Assembly (NCBI GenBank): GCA_024529925.1
Contig: JAFEUB010000911.1
Span: forward strand, 551,001-615,000
Length of the DNA: 64,000 nucleotides
Source of the DNA: Ophthalmolycus amberensis
Lineage: Eukaryota; Chordata; Actinopteri; Perciformes; Zoarcidae
Direction of reading: 5' to 3'
In this document: positions 1 through 11,177 of the stretch, piece after piece
Layout: the number at the start of each line of letters is the position of its first letter
Position numbering within the stretch: position 1 is the stretch's first letter
Program-made: the position numbers and the translations under genes
Notes under the pieces: generated by a model
Seen by the model: only the letters and a program-made list of their open reading frames with translations
Databases searched by the model: none
Told to the model about the DNA's origin: nothing

Positions 1-110
1 CTATAAAAGACTATTAAAAGTACAAAATAGGAAAGAGAGACTCTTTTCTGCTCTCTCATGAGCTGGAACCGTGAACCTTTCCTTCTTAAGCAAATTAATT
101 AAACTTAAGT

Positions 111-134
111 CCCCCCCCCCCCCCCTTCCCTCAG
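111..134 (+). promoter_or_regulatory. mbtps1: Splice acceptor with a C15 polypyrimidine tract
   Basis: Fifteen consecutive C (111-125) form the pyrimidine tract, followed by ttccctcag and the exon at 135. The homopolymer is therefore part of the 3' splice site of the first exon in the window. Confidence 0.8.
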
Positions 135-3100
135 CACCCTGAACAACCCAGCTGACCAGATGGACGTGATCGGGGTCGGAGGGATCGACTTTGAGGACAA
201 CATCGCTCGGTTTTCCTCCAGAGGCATGACCACCTGGGTGAGCTACTCCAGGAAAACACACGCACACACACACACACACACACTCGCTGTCTCACGCAGA
301 CATCTACCCTCTGCTTTATAAGTTAGTCAACCATAATGCAAGCTCCAGATCTCTCATCCATATCCCATCAGCTGTTCTCGCGCGCACACACACACACACA
401 CACATTACTTTTTATCAGTCAGATCCCAAAGCAGACATCTGCTTTGGGATCTGATTAAGACTTTCTGTGATCCAGTCAGTCTCTCAGCCCCCTCAACTGC
501 TGTCAGCCAGCCATGAAGAGGGCAGGAGGAGCAGACAGCACTCACCCACTCAGCTCTCCAACCCGAAAACATCAGAAACATTTCAAAATGCAGCCTTTTT
601 AAAGAGCTGTTTTCTTCCTGCCCTTTTTTTCCTCTCGCTCTTATTTCCTAGTCATTTTATTGACTTTCTGCTCAGCCCCTTCCTCTTTGTCTCTACCCTT
701 TCTGTTTGTTGACGTCGTGTGTTGTGTGAGAGTTGTATAGTGGCTTTAAATCGCCTCTCATCATCTCATCATCGCCGTCTCGTCTCCCATCTCTGCGCAG
801 GAGCTGCCGGGGGGCTACGGCAGGGTGAAGCCCGACATCGTCACCTACGGTTCTGGCGTCCGGGGGTCGGGGATGAAGGAGGGCTGTCGCTCTCTGTCCG
901 GCACCAGCGTGGCGTCCCCCGTGGTGGCCGGCGCCGTCACTCTCCTGGCGAGGTCAGTGTCGTCAACCGGCCTATGATGTCATGGAGTGACAGGAGTTTG
1001 ATGTTTGCTGGAAACCGTTGTTGTGTCTGTGTTCATCTGGGGGGTCTTTTAGGGGATTCTTACCTCAAGGTAAGTTGTTAAGTTGCAGCTGTTACTGGTT
1101 TGATTTGATTAATATTTTTATGGCGAGACATTAAACTGCTGAGTTACAATGATTTATCCTGCTGACTTTGATGATCGTTTAAATTTCCCTCGAGCATCTT
1201 CATCAGTTTTTTTCACCTGACAATTTATTTTGTAATTGTTTCCAATACGTTGATTTATACCTGCAAAACACACCATCCACATTGGAATGAATGGGAGGAC
1301 CGGCGTGCACAGCTCTCTACATTCTAGTGGGGTTCCTAAGATTCAAATGCTGGATATTTAAATTGAAAAGCAGCCAAACTGTTTTGAGTTGGACACCTCA
1401 GGATACATGCAGGGTGTTTTTTTTTTTTTTGCCTGATGTGGTGTAATGATGTCTTGTGCTGTAATCCTGAACATGAGCGGGAAGCGAAATGTGTCCAATA
1501 GGAAGGAGGCGTTAGCCGACATGGTGAAAGCCCTCTCGTTACAGAGCGGTAACTGAGCCCATTTTGTGAGCTCAAGTTGCCGGGTTAAACATCACACCAC
1601 CCTCAATGAGAACAGCCGCCTCCTCCTTTCTCCCAGGAGAATGACACACGCACACGCGCCAGCCCATCCCTCCTCTTTCCTCCAGCTCTGTTCTGAATTT
1701 TAAAAAAAGCTGTGGAATCTGACACCAGCCCGCTCGTGGAGACAAACTGACCCAGCCTGTCCTCCTCTGTCCTCCAGCACCGTCCTGAACAGGGAGTTGG
1801 TGAACCCGGCCTCCATGAAGCAGGCTCTCATTGCCTCGGCCCGCAGGCTGCCGGGGGTCAACATGTTCGAGCAGGGCCACGGGAAGCTAGACCTGATCAG
1901 AGCCTACCAGATCCTCAACAGCTACAAGCCTCAGGCCAGGTACATCCTGAAAGAGCAACCTGCACACACGTAACAACAGGCCCCAGGTCTGTTCCTCAGC
2001 TACACAGATCGAACTGTGTCCGTATATACTGGCATGCACAACACGAGCCGAGTCGTAGACATTTTAATGCAGAAAACAGATCTCGAGCAGATGGATGTAA
2101 CGTATGATTCAATGGAGAGTTTTGGATGTCTGTCTGTGTAAATGCTGTTTCAGGAGCTTTATTTATTTTATTTTATTTTTACATACAAACACACGTTGGT
2201 GGAAATCCTGCGATAAAAGTCATTTCTCTGCAGTTTATTCCCACACATTTGTTTTAGTCACAGGTTAGTTTCAGTAAAAACCACGTTCTACAGTATCCTC
2301 TCCCGTCCTCGTCTCCCGCCAGTCTTTCTCCCAGCTACATCGACCTGACGGAGTCTCCGTACATGTGGCCGTACTGCTCTCAGCCCATCTACTACGGAGG
2401 GATGCCCACCATCGTCAACGTCACCATTCTCAACGGAATGGGTGTCACTGGCAGGATTGTCGACAAGGTGAACGCACAAAAGCACACGGATCAACAGCAA
2501 TATTCTCTCTACAAACCACTGAATGTTACTTCCTCAAGTTCTGTTAAGAGGACGAGTCCCATCCTTCACTCGCCTCTAAAGATGTTCTCTCCCCGTCCCT
2601 CCCCCCCCTCAGCCCATCTGGCAGCCCTACCTCCCTCAGAACGGCGACCACATCGACGTGGCCGTGTCCTACTCGCCCGTGCTGTGGCCGTGGGCCGGCT
2701 ACCTCGCCATCTCCATCTCCGTGGCCAAGAAAGCGGCGTCGTGGGAAGGGATCGCTCAAGGTCACGTGATGGTCACGGTGGCGTCGCCTGCAGAGAACGC
2801 CGTGAGTCACCGCGGCAACGCCTGACCTCCGACTTCTAAGCAGCTTTTAAAGTCTTTTTTTTTTTCCTGGTTTCGTCACGTTTGCACCGCTGCTCATGAA
2901 TAACTTTGATCCTTTTGTTTATCTAGTTAAACCATGTGTCTGTTACTTTTAGATATTTTTCAAGCACCTTCAGTGGCAACATGTGGCTTACTGATTATTA
3001 TTAATGTACTCAAGACCAGCATACCTCCATATGTGGATGTAGTTTCCTTTTATTTTTTATTCCTTGTCCTGCAACTGCACAGCTTATTCTGGTTCTAGAG

Positions 3101-3346
3101 AATCTTTATTGTGCGATTCGATACTCCTCTTCAGTTCCAACCCGTTCACCTTCATGACCTTTCACCCCTTGCAGTCTGAGGCGGGCGGCGAGATGACCTC
3201 CACGGTCAAACTGCCCATCAAGGTGAAGATCGTGCCAACCCCCCCGCGCAGCAAGAGGGTGCTGTGGGACCAGTACCACAACCTGCGCTACCCGCCCGGT
3301 TACTTTCCCCGAGACAACCTCCGCATGAAGAACGACCCACTAGACT

Positions 3347-3416
<70 letters not shown>

Positions 3417-5787
3417 CACACGCACACGCACACACATGTTTACTTGTAGCCTTTTTCACTGCACTTATATCGTCTCCCATCTCTGATTTGGTTGATTTTC
3501 TTTCCATTATTCTTAAAATGTGATGTTTGTTTTCATTCTCTGGACACATTCCGCTTCCAGGAATGGAGACCACATCCACACTAACTTCAAGGACATGTAC
3601 CAGCACCTGAGGAGTATGGGATACTTTGTCGAGGTGCTCGGAGCGCCCATCACCTGCTTTGATGCCAGCCAGTATGGTGAGAGCACAGAGACTAAAAACA
3701 CGCAACAGTATGAGAAGACTTTGTGCAGCTCTCAGAGTGCTGTACGGTTGAGCAAAAGATGACAAGCTAATGGGTTTATTTGCTGTCGTTTTCCCCACGC
3801 AGGCACTTTGCTGATGGTGGACAGCGAGGAGGAGTATTTCCCCGAAGAGATCACCAAGCTGAGGAGAGACATCGACAACGGCCTGTCGCTCATCGTCTTC
3901 AGCGACTGGTACAACACCTCGGTCATGAGGAAGGTCAAGTTCTACGACGAAAACACCAGGTATTCAGCCGTCCGGGACGCTTAGCATAGCAATAAAGAGG
4001 ACAATCTGCAGACCCTGCATTATTTCATTCATTAAATAAATTCTTCGCATCACTACAGCTCATTTCAGACAAATTCGACAGGTGATGCAGAGTGTTTCTT
4101 TTTGATTAACAAACTGCAGGAACGTGTTACTGCTCGTGTTCGGGGGAAGCTCCCTGTGTCTATTTCTTTTAGAATGATCTGTGTTCAATGAGTGTTTACT
4201 CATTGAACTCATTGAGCTTCATCACGTTATAACGACAACAAGACGAAGTGCGTCGTGTGGCTAACAGCCCGCTGTGTCCCAGTTTGTGTCCGACTCTCTC
4301 GCTCTCTCTCTGCGGCGTTGGACTCCATTCATGCCTCCTCGCTCAGTAAAAGATGTAATCCATCACGACGTTGTGCATTCGGAGCTGCTCGTGCAGACCT
4401 AAGACTCAGAACTCCTCGCTGCTGCTTTCGTATCCCACACAAGCTGTTGCACGATATCCACGGGATTAAAAGAGTTAAATATAGTCTCTGTAGCTGCAAA
4501 ATATTATGCTGAGTAATTCAGTTTTAATTGAATGGCGACGGTTCATTTTCAGATTTTGTTCGTTCACTGCTGCCTCTTCTGGACCAATCGACCCCGATAC
4601 AGAAAAGTGAATTAGGAACTCTGCGTTTTCATTTCATCAGTGCGCCGCTGCTGTTACGTTTTTCTCCATTATTCTTCTCACGTTTTCTTTTATTGTGGTC
4701 ATTTCAATCCCTTACAATCTGCAGATATTTTGAGCCAGGTTGTGTTGGGATTTTATCTTAATTTATTTCTGGGGAAATGACACACTTGTGTGGCTTCTTA
4801 TTTTCTTTAACTAATCCTCTGCTTATGGCAGATGTCAAATTAACAGAAACGCTCAGCTCTGTCTACTAATGAGCAATCGTGGATGATTTTTTAAAAATTG
4901 TTTCTTATAGGGACGCACCAATACCTGGGCTTTGGGTATCGGCCGATACTGAGAACTGATCACACTGATACCAGTGTGTAGTTAATAAGCAGTTTGCCTC
5001 ACTGTGTGCAAGTAACTGGGATCATTCTGTTACGTGTAAGGCAACATCAGGCTTGATATGAACTTTTCTTTCCTAACTTTGTAAAAAACAAAATCGAACA
5101 AATAAAAACATAAAGTAAAATAATAAACGGTACACCAGCAACTCAGTGACAGATCTTCAAAATTAACAGAAATAAAAATTCCTGTAGATAATATAGATAT
5201 AGAAGTGCATCAAATAGATCAGCCTCATCCTCACCGATACACCACCCAGTTATTTGAGCCAGTATCGGTGCATCCCAAGTCTCTGATGTCGATTTCTATT
5301 TGTCTTGCCTTTGTATCGTGAGCTTCTGTGGAGATGGTTTTCTTGATGTAACCTGCAGGCAGTGGTGGATGCCGGACACAGGGGGCGCTAACGTACCGGC
5401 TCTGAACGACCTGATCTCCGTGTGGGGGATGGCTTTCAGTGACGGGCTGTACGAGGGAGACTTCACCCTGGCTGATCATGACAGTGAGACGCGCGCACAC
5501 ACACACACACACACACAGAGTTTCTGATTGCATTATTCCCCCGGTCACCTGTTAGTGTTGTTTCAGTCACACAGCCCCTCTCTTTCTCAGTGTACTATGC
5601 CTCAGGCTGCAGCATCGCCCGTTTCCCAGAAGATGGAATCGTGATTGCCAAGAATCTCAAGGACCAAGGTACCAGCGGTGCTCTTCAAGTTTTGAACCCA
5701 GCTGAGCTCAGCGTAGCGCAGTGCTGGCCAGCAGCCATGCAGGCAGCGTTTCATCAATCCGTGTGTCTTTAGTTCAGATATAACACC

Positions 5788-5822
<35 letters not shown>

Positions 5823-7755
5823 TCTTTTCACAGGTCTGGAAGTGTTAAAGCAGGAGACGGCAGTAGTGGAGGGAGTTCCCATCCTCGGACTATACCAAAC
5901 ACCGTCTGACGGGGGAGGTCGCATCGCTCTGTACGGAGATTCTAACTGTATCGACGACAGCCACAGACAGAAAGGTGACGTCTCCTCAGGGTTCTGATGC
6001 GTGGATGCTGTTTCACTTTTTTTTTTACTCAGATCGAAGGCAAAGCCGACAGTGCTGTCATAATATTTGTTCCGTCTCGATCTCTCAGACTGCTTCTGGA
6101 TGCTGGACGCTCTCCTTCAGTACACCTCCTACAGTATGACCCCTCCCAGCCTCAGCCACTCCCACAGCAGGGTGACCCCGCCCACGGGCACCGAGCGCCC
6201 ACTGCCACTGAGACTGGAGGGTGAGGAAAGAAAATGACACCCTAACACACATTAACAAATATGTCAGTGTTGTTTTCTTTTAGTAACGAAAAATATTGTA
6301 TGTGCTTGTACACCCTGCTCTAAAATGAGTGACGTTATTCAGATATATTATTTCCATTCTTGCAGGCAACCATCTTTACCGCTACTCCAAAGTTCTAGAG
6401 CCTCACCTGGGAGACCCTAAGCCCCGCCCACTACCTGCCTGCCCTCACCTGTCTTGGGCAAAGCCACAGCCGCTCAATGAGACAGCACCCAGGTAGATGT
6501 GCTGAAACACTGATTGCACAACATTCTCTTTCAATTCTATCTCTATTTGTGCGGCTGAATAATCATTTTCCTCAGATGCCATTGTCTTTTTTTCTTCCGA
6601 TTTTTGATGATGCCGTTTGAATGCATGTGGTGCCCGGTTTGACCTCCTTCAGTCGCAGCCGTACACAGAGGCGCGTGTCTCCCAGTAGGTGGGCAACACA
6701 TTGCAGTGACGCACTACTTTGAACCAGTCTTGAGTTCCTAACATGGAATTTATTTTTTCTGGCAGCATCAGCCTTTTTTTTCGCCTCCAACCTGTTAAAT
6801 CAAAGTAAAATACAGTTTCATTCATCCAGATGTGAACGTACTGCAACGCCAGGTGACATCGGTAGCTGAGATCAATGGCAGAGGTGCAGCTCGTACATCA
6901 TCTGTGATCAGCTTCCCGTTTTCTGTCCCATTACGATCGGCTCTGCAGACTCTCTGCCAGCTCCTACCGCCGTGAAACTATATCTCTAAGTCTCTCCTTA
7001 GCAGCAATTTTCTTCTTTTTTCTCTCCATCCCATCAGCAAAGTGAATCAAAGTAAAAACAAATCAATCTCACGAAGTAAAGCCTCAGTTTGGCGGACATT
7101 ACGCTGTGTAGACTCCGTCTCACTGTCTCCTGCTTCTTTCTCTGCCTGTCTTTGCTCTCAGTAACCTGTGGAAGCACCAGAAGCTTCTCTCGGTGGATCT
7201 GGACAAAGTGGCTCTACCTAACGTGAGGGCTTACCGTCCCCAGGTCAGACCTCTGTCTCCCGGGGAGAGCGGGGCCTGGGACATCCCGGGAGGTAACGCA
7301 CGGTTCAAAGTTATTGCTTTAATCTGACCTGGGATTAGTTTTAGAGCTGTAAAGTAGCATTTGCATGAATAGTATTAAGATAAGACATGAAAGGGAAACT
7401 GTGTCACTCTTCAGTTTGTCTTTGATTGTACACTATTAATTATCCTAGTTATTAATTTGAGAGTTGACTGTGTGTGAGAATGAAGATGTTAAAGGTGGTC
7501 ACCGAGACTGTGACCTTATGCCCTGTAGGGATAATGCCCGGCCGCTACAACCAAGAGGTGGGCCAGACCATCCCCGTGTTCGCCTTCCTGGGAGCGATGG
7601 TCGTCCTGTCTTTCTTCGTGGTCCAGCTCACAAAGGCCAAAAACAAACCCAAGCGCAGGAAACCGCGCATCAAACGGCCGACGTACCTCCAGCAGCAGCA
7701 GCAGCAGACGACAACGACAATGACGACAACGACTGGGAAAAACCCGGCAGTTTGA
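135..7755 (+). CDS. mbtps1: Membrane-bound transcription factor site-1 protease (S1P/SKI-1), 3' portion, 15 exons
   Basis: Golgi subtilisin-like protease that makes the luminal cut in SREBPs, ATF6 and other membrane precursors. Exons: 135-237, 801-952, 1778-1939, 2323-2467, 2613-2801, 3175-3347, 3561-3676, 3803-3959, 5359-5483, 5591-5668, 5834-5974, 6089-6220, 6366-6492, 7162-7292, 7529-7755. All have GT-AG borders and their phases join, giving 718 codons plus TGA, about the length of the human protein from residue 335 onward. The first exon reads LNNPADQMDVIG, with the oxyanion-hole Asn; the second carries the catalytic serine in GTSVASPVV. The Asp and His exons lie left of the window. Next comes a long luminal region close to human (VLWDQYHNLRYPPGYF, MYYASGCSI). 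The last exon encodes one membrane span (PVFAFLGAMVVLSFFVVQL) and a basic cytosolic tail (KRRKPRIKRP) ending in an unusual Gln/Thr-rich stretch. Identification is from remembered family sequence. Confidence 0.97.
256..404. repeat. Two (CA)n microsatellites in an MBTPS1 intron
   Basis: (AC)n occupies about 256-283, 19 bases after the exon ending at 237. A second run, cgcgcacacac, lies at about 382-404. Confidence 0.9.
420..453. repeat. Perfect 16-bp inverted repeat with a 2-base loop
   Basis: CAGATCCCAAAGCAGA (420-435) is followed by CA and then its exact reverse complement TCTGCTTTGGGATCTG (438-453). It lies in the MBTPS1 intron between the exons at 135 and 801 and belongs to no element recognised here. 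Confidence 0.95.
953..1777 (+). other. MBTPS1 intron without recognisable content
   Basis: Intron between the exons ending at 952 and starting at 1778. It holds a T-run at 1418-1430 and no recognisable repeat family or nested gene. ORFs here are short and show no family resemblance. Confidence 0.7.
3348..3436. repeat. (GT)31 microsatellite starting at the splice donor, then mixed CG/CA tract
   Basis: The MBTPS1 exon ending at 3347 (CTA GAC TG) is followed directly by GT repeated without interruption to 3410, then cgcgcgcacacgcacacg to about 3436. The GT of the donor is the first unit of the array. Nearly 90 bases alternate purine and pyrimidine. Confidence 0.97.
4908..5278. mobile_element. 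Miniature hAT-like element (371 bp) in an MBTPS1 intron
   Basis: The ends are imperfect inverted repeats: TAGGGACGCACCAATAC on the left, and on the right GTATCGGTGCATCCCAA, whose complement is TTGGGATGCACCGATAC. The flanking 8-mers GTTTCTTA (4900-4907) and GTCTCTGA (5279-5286) agree at 6 of 8 bases, as expected of an old hAT target duplication. The interior is AT-rich without a transposase ORF. Many fish carry miniature elements with ends like TAGGGATGCACCGATAC. It lies in the 1.4-kb intron between the exons ending at 3959 and starting at 5359. Confidence 0.8.
5491..5516. repeat. (CG)n(CA)n microsatellite just after a splice donor
   Basis: The MBTPS1 exon ending at 5483 has donor GTGAGAC, and the alternating tract gcgcgcacacac starts at intron base 8. 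Confidence 0.9.
5791..5819. repeat. (GT)n microsatellite close to a splice acceptor
   Basis: About 14 GT units end 14 bases before the acceptor cttttcacag of the MBTPS1 exon at 5834, so the repeat covers the usual branch-point zone. Confidence 0.9.
6493..7161 (+). other. MBTPS1 intron without recognisable content
   Basis: Intron between exons ending at 6492 and starting at 7162. No repeat family or second gene is recognised; the ORFs here are short and unlike any known protein. Confidence 0.6.
7691..7735 (+). repeat. mbtps1: In-frame CAG and ACR trinucleotide repeats in the MBTPS1 tail
   Basis: CAG units from about 7691 to 7708 encode six Gln, followed by ACG/ACA codons encoding runs of Thr around one Met. 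The corresponding human tail (LMQQVHPPKTPSV) has no such run. It sits at the extreme cytosolic C terminus. Confidence 0.9.
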
Positions 7756-7988
7756 CTGGGACTGCAACTCTGGACTGCTGCTGGAGAGCGGTGTTCACCT
7801 CCCAAAAACTGAGACGCTGTTAAACGGACAACTTGTGTTGAGTGGCAACGCCGGAGGTGTGGAGTTACGCGGCTTCTAATGAGCCGTCGAGGCGGACGTC
7901 CGGCTGCTCTGAAGCCTGCCACCGAGACCCCGGGCGTCTCTTGGATGCTGAAAAAACAGTGTTTGTGCCTCTTGTCTATTCAAGGCTG

Positions 7989-7991
<3 letters not shown>

Positions 7992-8028
<37 letters not shown>
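7992..8028. repeat. (GT)n microsatellite in the MBTPS1 3' UTR
   Basis: Uninterrupted GT repeat of about 18 units, transcribed as (GU)n in the mRNA. Confidence 0.9.
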
Positions 8029-8030
<2 letters not shown>

Positions 8031-8454
8031 TGGACTAATGAACAGTATTAGACATCGATGATGTAAAACACACAGGATACACCTGGCCCTAAAAATGCCT
8101 GTTTGAGACAGACTCTACACTTCCTGCTCTTCACTTTGACCAAACTGTTTCCTTATGAATGAAAATGTGTCTGCGTTTTTTATATTTATTGAATCGGTTC
8201 ACACCCTAACACACACAAAAGTACAAGATATTTCATGCTCACACACGTGAAACATGCACACGTAGTCGTGCACACATTTCCAACGTGAGGACCATTGGAT
8301 GTCTTCTTCTGTGTCAACATCCACTGTTTTGTAAGACCGGCCCATATCTGTTAAAAATCAGTCTTTTCATTGTTTTTATATTTTCTACAATGAATGAACT
8401 CTGGCCAGATATTCTGTTGATATCCGCCTTCATGATCTCATGGTAGCATTGTTT

Positions 8455-8460
8455 AATAAA
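8455..8460 (+). terminator. mbtps1: Polyadenylation signal AATAAA of MBTPS1
   Basis: A canonical AATAAA stands 700 bases after the MBTPS1 stop. It is followed at 8490-8515 by a GT/T-rich stretch (cattgttgttttttatgg) that fits a downstream cleavage element. Confidence 0.7.
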
Positions 8461-9925
8461 TATATCTCATCAATTAAAAAGCATAATCAAAGTGCTCTGT
8501 CATTGTTGTTTTTTATGGCTGTTCATACAAAGATATAGCACTTCTCAGATGTGATGTAAATTCATTCAGAGACACACTGCTGTTCACCTGCTATACTGAG
8601 GTTTTTCTTCTTTCCTTTAATAATTCATATTTTAAGAGATAAATAAAAAAAACAGTATAATTTAAACACCAAAATGTATTATTGACCTTTGAAACGGATG
8701 AAGATGAATTGAAATGAGAAGTCAATGTCCTCACAGTGTTGCATGAAGGGCAATGATCAAATTGGAGACACAGAGGACATGTCCACCCCAATTTTTCAGA
8801 ATGCAGTATTGGACCCCTCCCCTTTTAAAGTCCGTACATGTGTGTATGTATACATACAGTATACGTATATGTACCGTATATTTCTTTGGCTTTTGTGCGG
8901 GAATAATTGTATCATTTTCTGTGGAGTAATTACAGATTGAATGGACTAATTCCATTTTACTCGTGGTTTTAGTATTGGTCGTGGGCTGGATTCAGTGATG
9001 CAGGTTGATTTCATCAGAGGTGATGTGCATCGGTGTGCTCGGGGGTCTGAGCTTTGGCTCCTTATCCGGGCCTAATAGGCCAGATCAGCCTGTGAATCTG
9101 TCACCCGTCCTCTTGGATGACGGCCCCGCTGGAGTGCTAATCTCCCCCGGAGCCTTGGGAAACTGGGAAATGACCTCGCAGCCAGCTAGCTGTGCTATCG
9201 AGATTTGGGAAAGCTGGTGGTGAGTGGAGGTCACATGCCCTCTTTCCCTCCGCGGTTCCCAGATGCCAGGACTTCCTGTCAGGACAATCAGGTCGCCTGC
9301 TCGCATCCCGGACAGCTAGCTGAAAGAGACACCGTGGTGGCTCTGAGCGGAACCCCTGAACCCCCCCCGCCTTCAATTCATCAGTTCCTCCCTCATCATG
9401 TCCTACCAGCCTGTTCCTCTCCTCGTCCACTTTCTCCATGAAGGTGTGTGTGAGCATGAAAGACAGGCCAACACTCATGCGTCCCCTCCTGCCACACCTG
9501 TTCACATGTGTCCCTCCCACTGCTTCCATCAGTCCGCAGGGCCGAGATGTAAATGTGTCGCTGGCTGATGTGAGTCTTTACAAAGAAGGAGCCATGACTC
9601 AAGTTCACAGGACTTGGACTCGAGTCGTGAATCAGGCGGCATCAGACGGATGACTTGTGACTTCACTTGGACTCTAGCCAAAGATTAGAAATATTGATTC
9701 AACAAAAGGGCACAACGCATCGACCTCAAATGCCTTTTGTACCCTGAAATCAATTCTGTGCAAGACATTTACAAGTTGATGTACCCGTGTTACTGCAATA
9801 CTGGACACTATTGATGTTTGCTCCTCCTTCCAGGCCATGTGAGCTGCAGAACGAATGATGAGTAACGTACAGAAAAAAAACAACATTTTGAAGTGGATTT
9901 GAGTTTTTCATTACAGTAACTAACC

Positions 9926-9980
9926 AAACCAATCTCCGACCAGGTACATGAATGTACCTGAGGTGTAATCAGATTGGTTT
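9926..9980. repeat. Nested inverted repeats (cruciform-like)
   Basis: Outer arms AAACCAATCT (9926-9935) and AGATTGGTTT (9971-9980) are exact complements. Inside them CAGGTACAT (9941-9949), loop GA and ATGTACCTG (9952-9960) form a perfect 9-bp stem. It may be a small foldback element; no target duplication was found. Confidence 0.8.
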
Positions 9981-10223
9981 CACCCACATCAAAAGGCATC
10001 AGTGGTCGATCTGATCTTTTATGCTTGTGTGAAAATAATTCCTCTCACATTTAAACCTTCACTGACTTTACTGCATGTGATAGCCTGGCCGGTCCGGACG
10101 CAAGACATTCTGGCTCCACAAAGACGTCCTCTTGTGCCGAGATTGTTTTATCCAATTCCCCACATTTTCTTCCCCTTCACATATTGACATCAACAGATTT
10201 GACAGTGAGCCAGGCAGCCTAAC

Positions 10224-10225
<2 letters not shown>

Positions 10226-10258
<33 letters not shown>
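10226..10258. repeat. (CA)n microsatellite
   Basis: About 16 CA units in the MBTPS1-SLC38A8 intergenic region. Confidence 0.9.
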
Positions 10259-10261
<3 letters not shown>

Positions 10262-10949
10262 CTACACACACACTATGTGAATAGTTTGAGGATTTTTGCA
10301 AAATGCACAGCCTAAAACTATTTTCAAGATTTCTCGGAGCCAGTACGCTGGCGAATCAGGAGAATTGTGTTTAGTTAAACAAAACCAGGCAGTTTGGTTT
10401 TTGTAATATAGACTTCTGGCTTACAAGGTGTGTGTGATGATTGTTGTGTATAATTTTGCATTATTTGTGTGCCGTCCTGTTTGTTCAGTGCTGTTATGTC
10501 TTAAGTGTTACCTGAAAGAGATAAAGAGCTTAAAGCTAACTGTGGTACAATACATCAAATAGAACGGTTTATGTTAACCATATTGTATATGGCCCCTTAC
10601 AAATAAATGAAATAAATAAATTGTGAGTGAGCTGACAAAATATGCCAATCATCATTTTTATCATAGTTTGATCAAGACTGGTTTGTGAACCAGGGAGTCC
10701 CCTTTAAGCTGGAATTATCACCATTGTACATTTTGTTAAGACACGCAGAGATGCTTTGAATTTATGATGGAAGTTGAAGCCTTTTTCATTCATAAGATTC
10801 ATAGAGGCTGCTTCATTATGGTACTCCACTGCACCTTACTGTGACACTTACATTGTTCACAATTTTGTATTAAAATCAAATGTCATGTAAAAGTCCCCCT
10901 GTGGTTCTCTCTCTGAGAGGTTCGCTAAAATATCCGAGCTGCACCTGAA

Positions 10950-11177
10950 GGCAGCAGCAGCAGCAGCAGCAGCCATCCATCGGGCCCCTCCCTCCGTCCC
11001 TCCCTCCCTCCGCCCTCCACCCGGCTCACCTTGCTCAGTGAGCGGCTCCGGCCCGCGGAGGAGTTGGGGTGGTGAGCAGACCGGCCGCACCGTGTGGATG
11101 TTCGTACTTATGTGTGCAGCTTGTGAGCGCGCATGTGCGTCAGTGTGTCCCAGCGTGAGTTTCCCGCCGGTTGAAGC
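10950..11177 (+). promoter_or_regulatory. slc38a8: Likely SLC38A8 promoter/5' UTR, GC-rich, with (CAG)n and an overlapping uORF
   Basis: Base composition turns GC-rich with many CpG from about 10975, continuing into the first coding exon, as in a CpG-type promoter. A (CAG)7-8 run lies at 10951-10973 and a ccctcc-rich tract at 10984-11020. No TATA box is obvious. An ATG at 11098 opens a 30-codon frame ending at 11190, past the SLC38A8 ATG and out of frame with it. The transcription start cannot be placed from sequence, so the uORF matters only if it is transcribed. Confidence 0.45.

Larger units (their letters stand above)
7756..8480 (+). other. mbtps1: MBTPS1 3' untranslated region
   Basis: Non-coding continuation of the last MBTPS1 exon after TGA. 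It carries a (GT)n run at 7992-8028 and ends near the AATAAA at 8455. The exact cleavage point is inferred, about 20 bases after the signal. Confidence 0.7.
8481..10949. other. Intergenic region between MBTPS1 and SLC38A8
   Basis: About 2.5 kb without a convincing gene. It holds a (CA)n run at 10226-10258, a nested hairpin at 9926-9980, and near 9595-9660 a tract rich in gacttggactcgagtc-like words common in fish repeats. The SLC38A8 promoter should lie toward its right end. Confidence 0.6.

Noticed and set aside
3064..3486. 140-residue ORF through the (GT)n array
   Set aside because: Only 3175-3347 is coding (MBTPS1 exon); the Val-Cys repeat part is the translated microsatellite.
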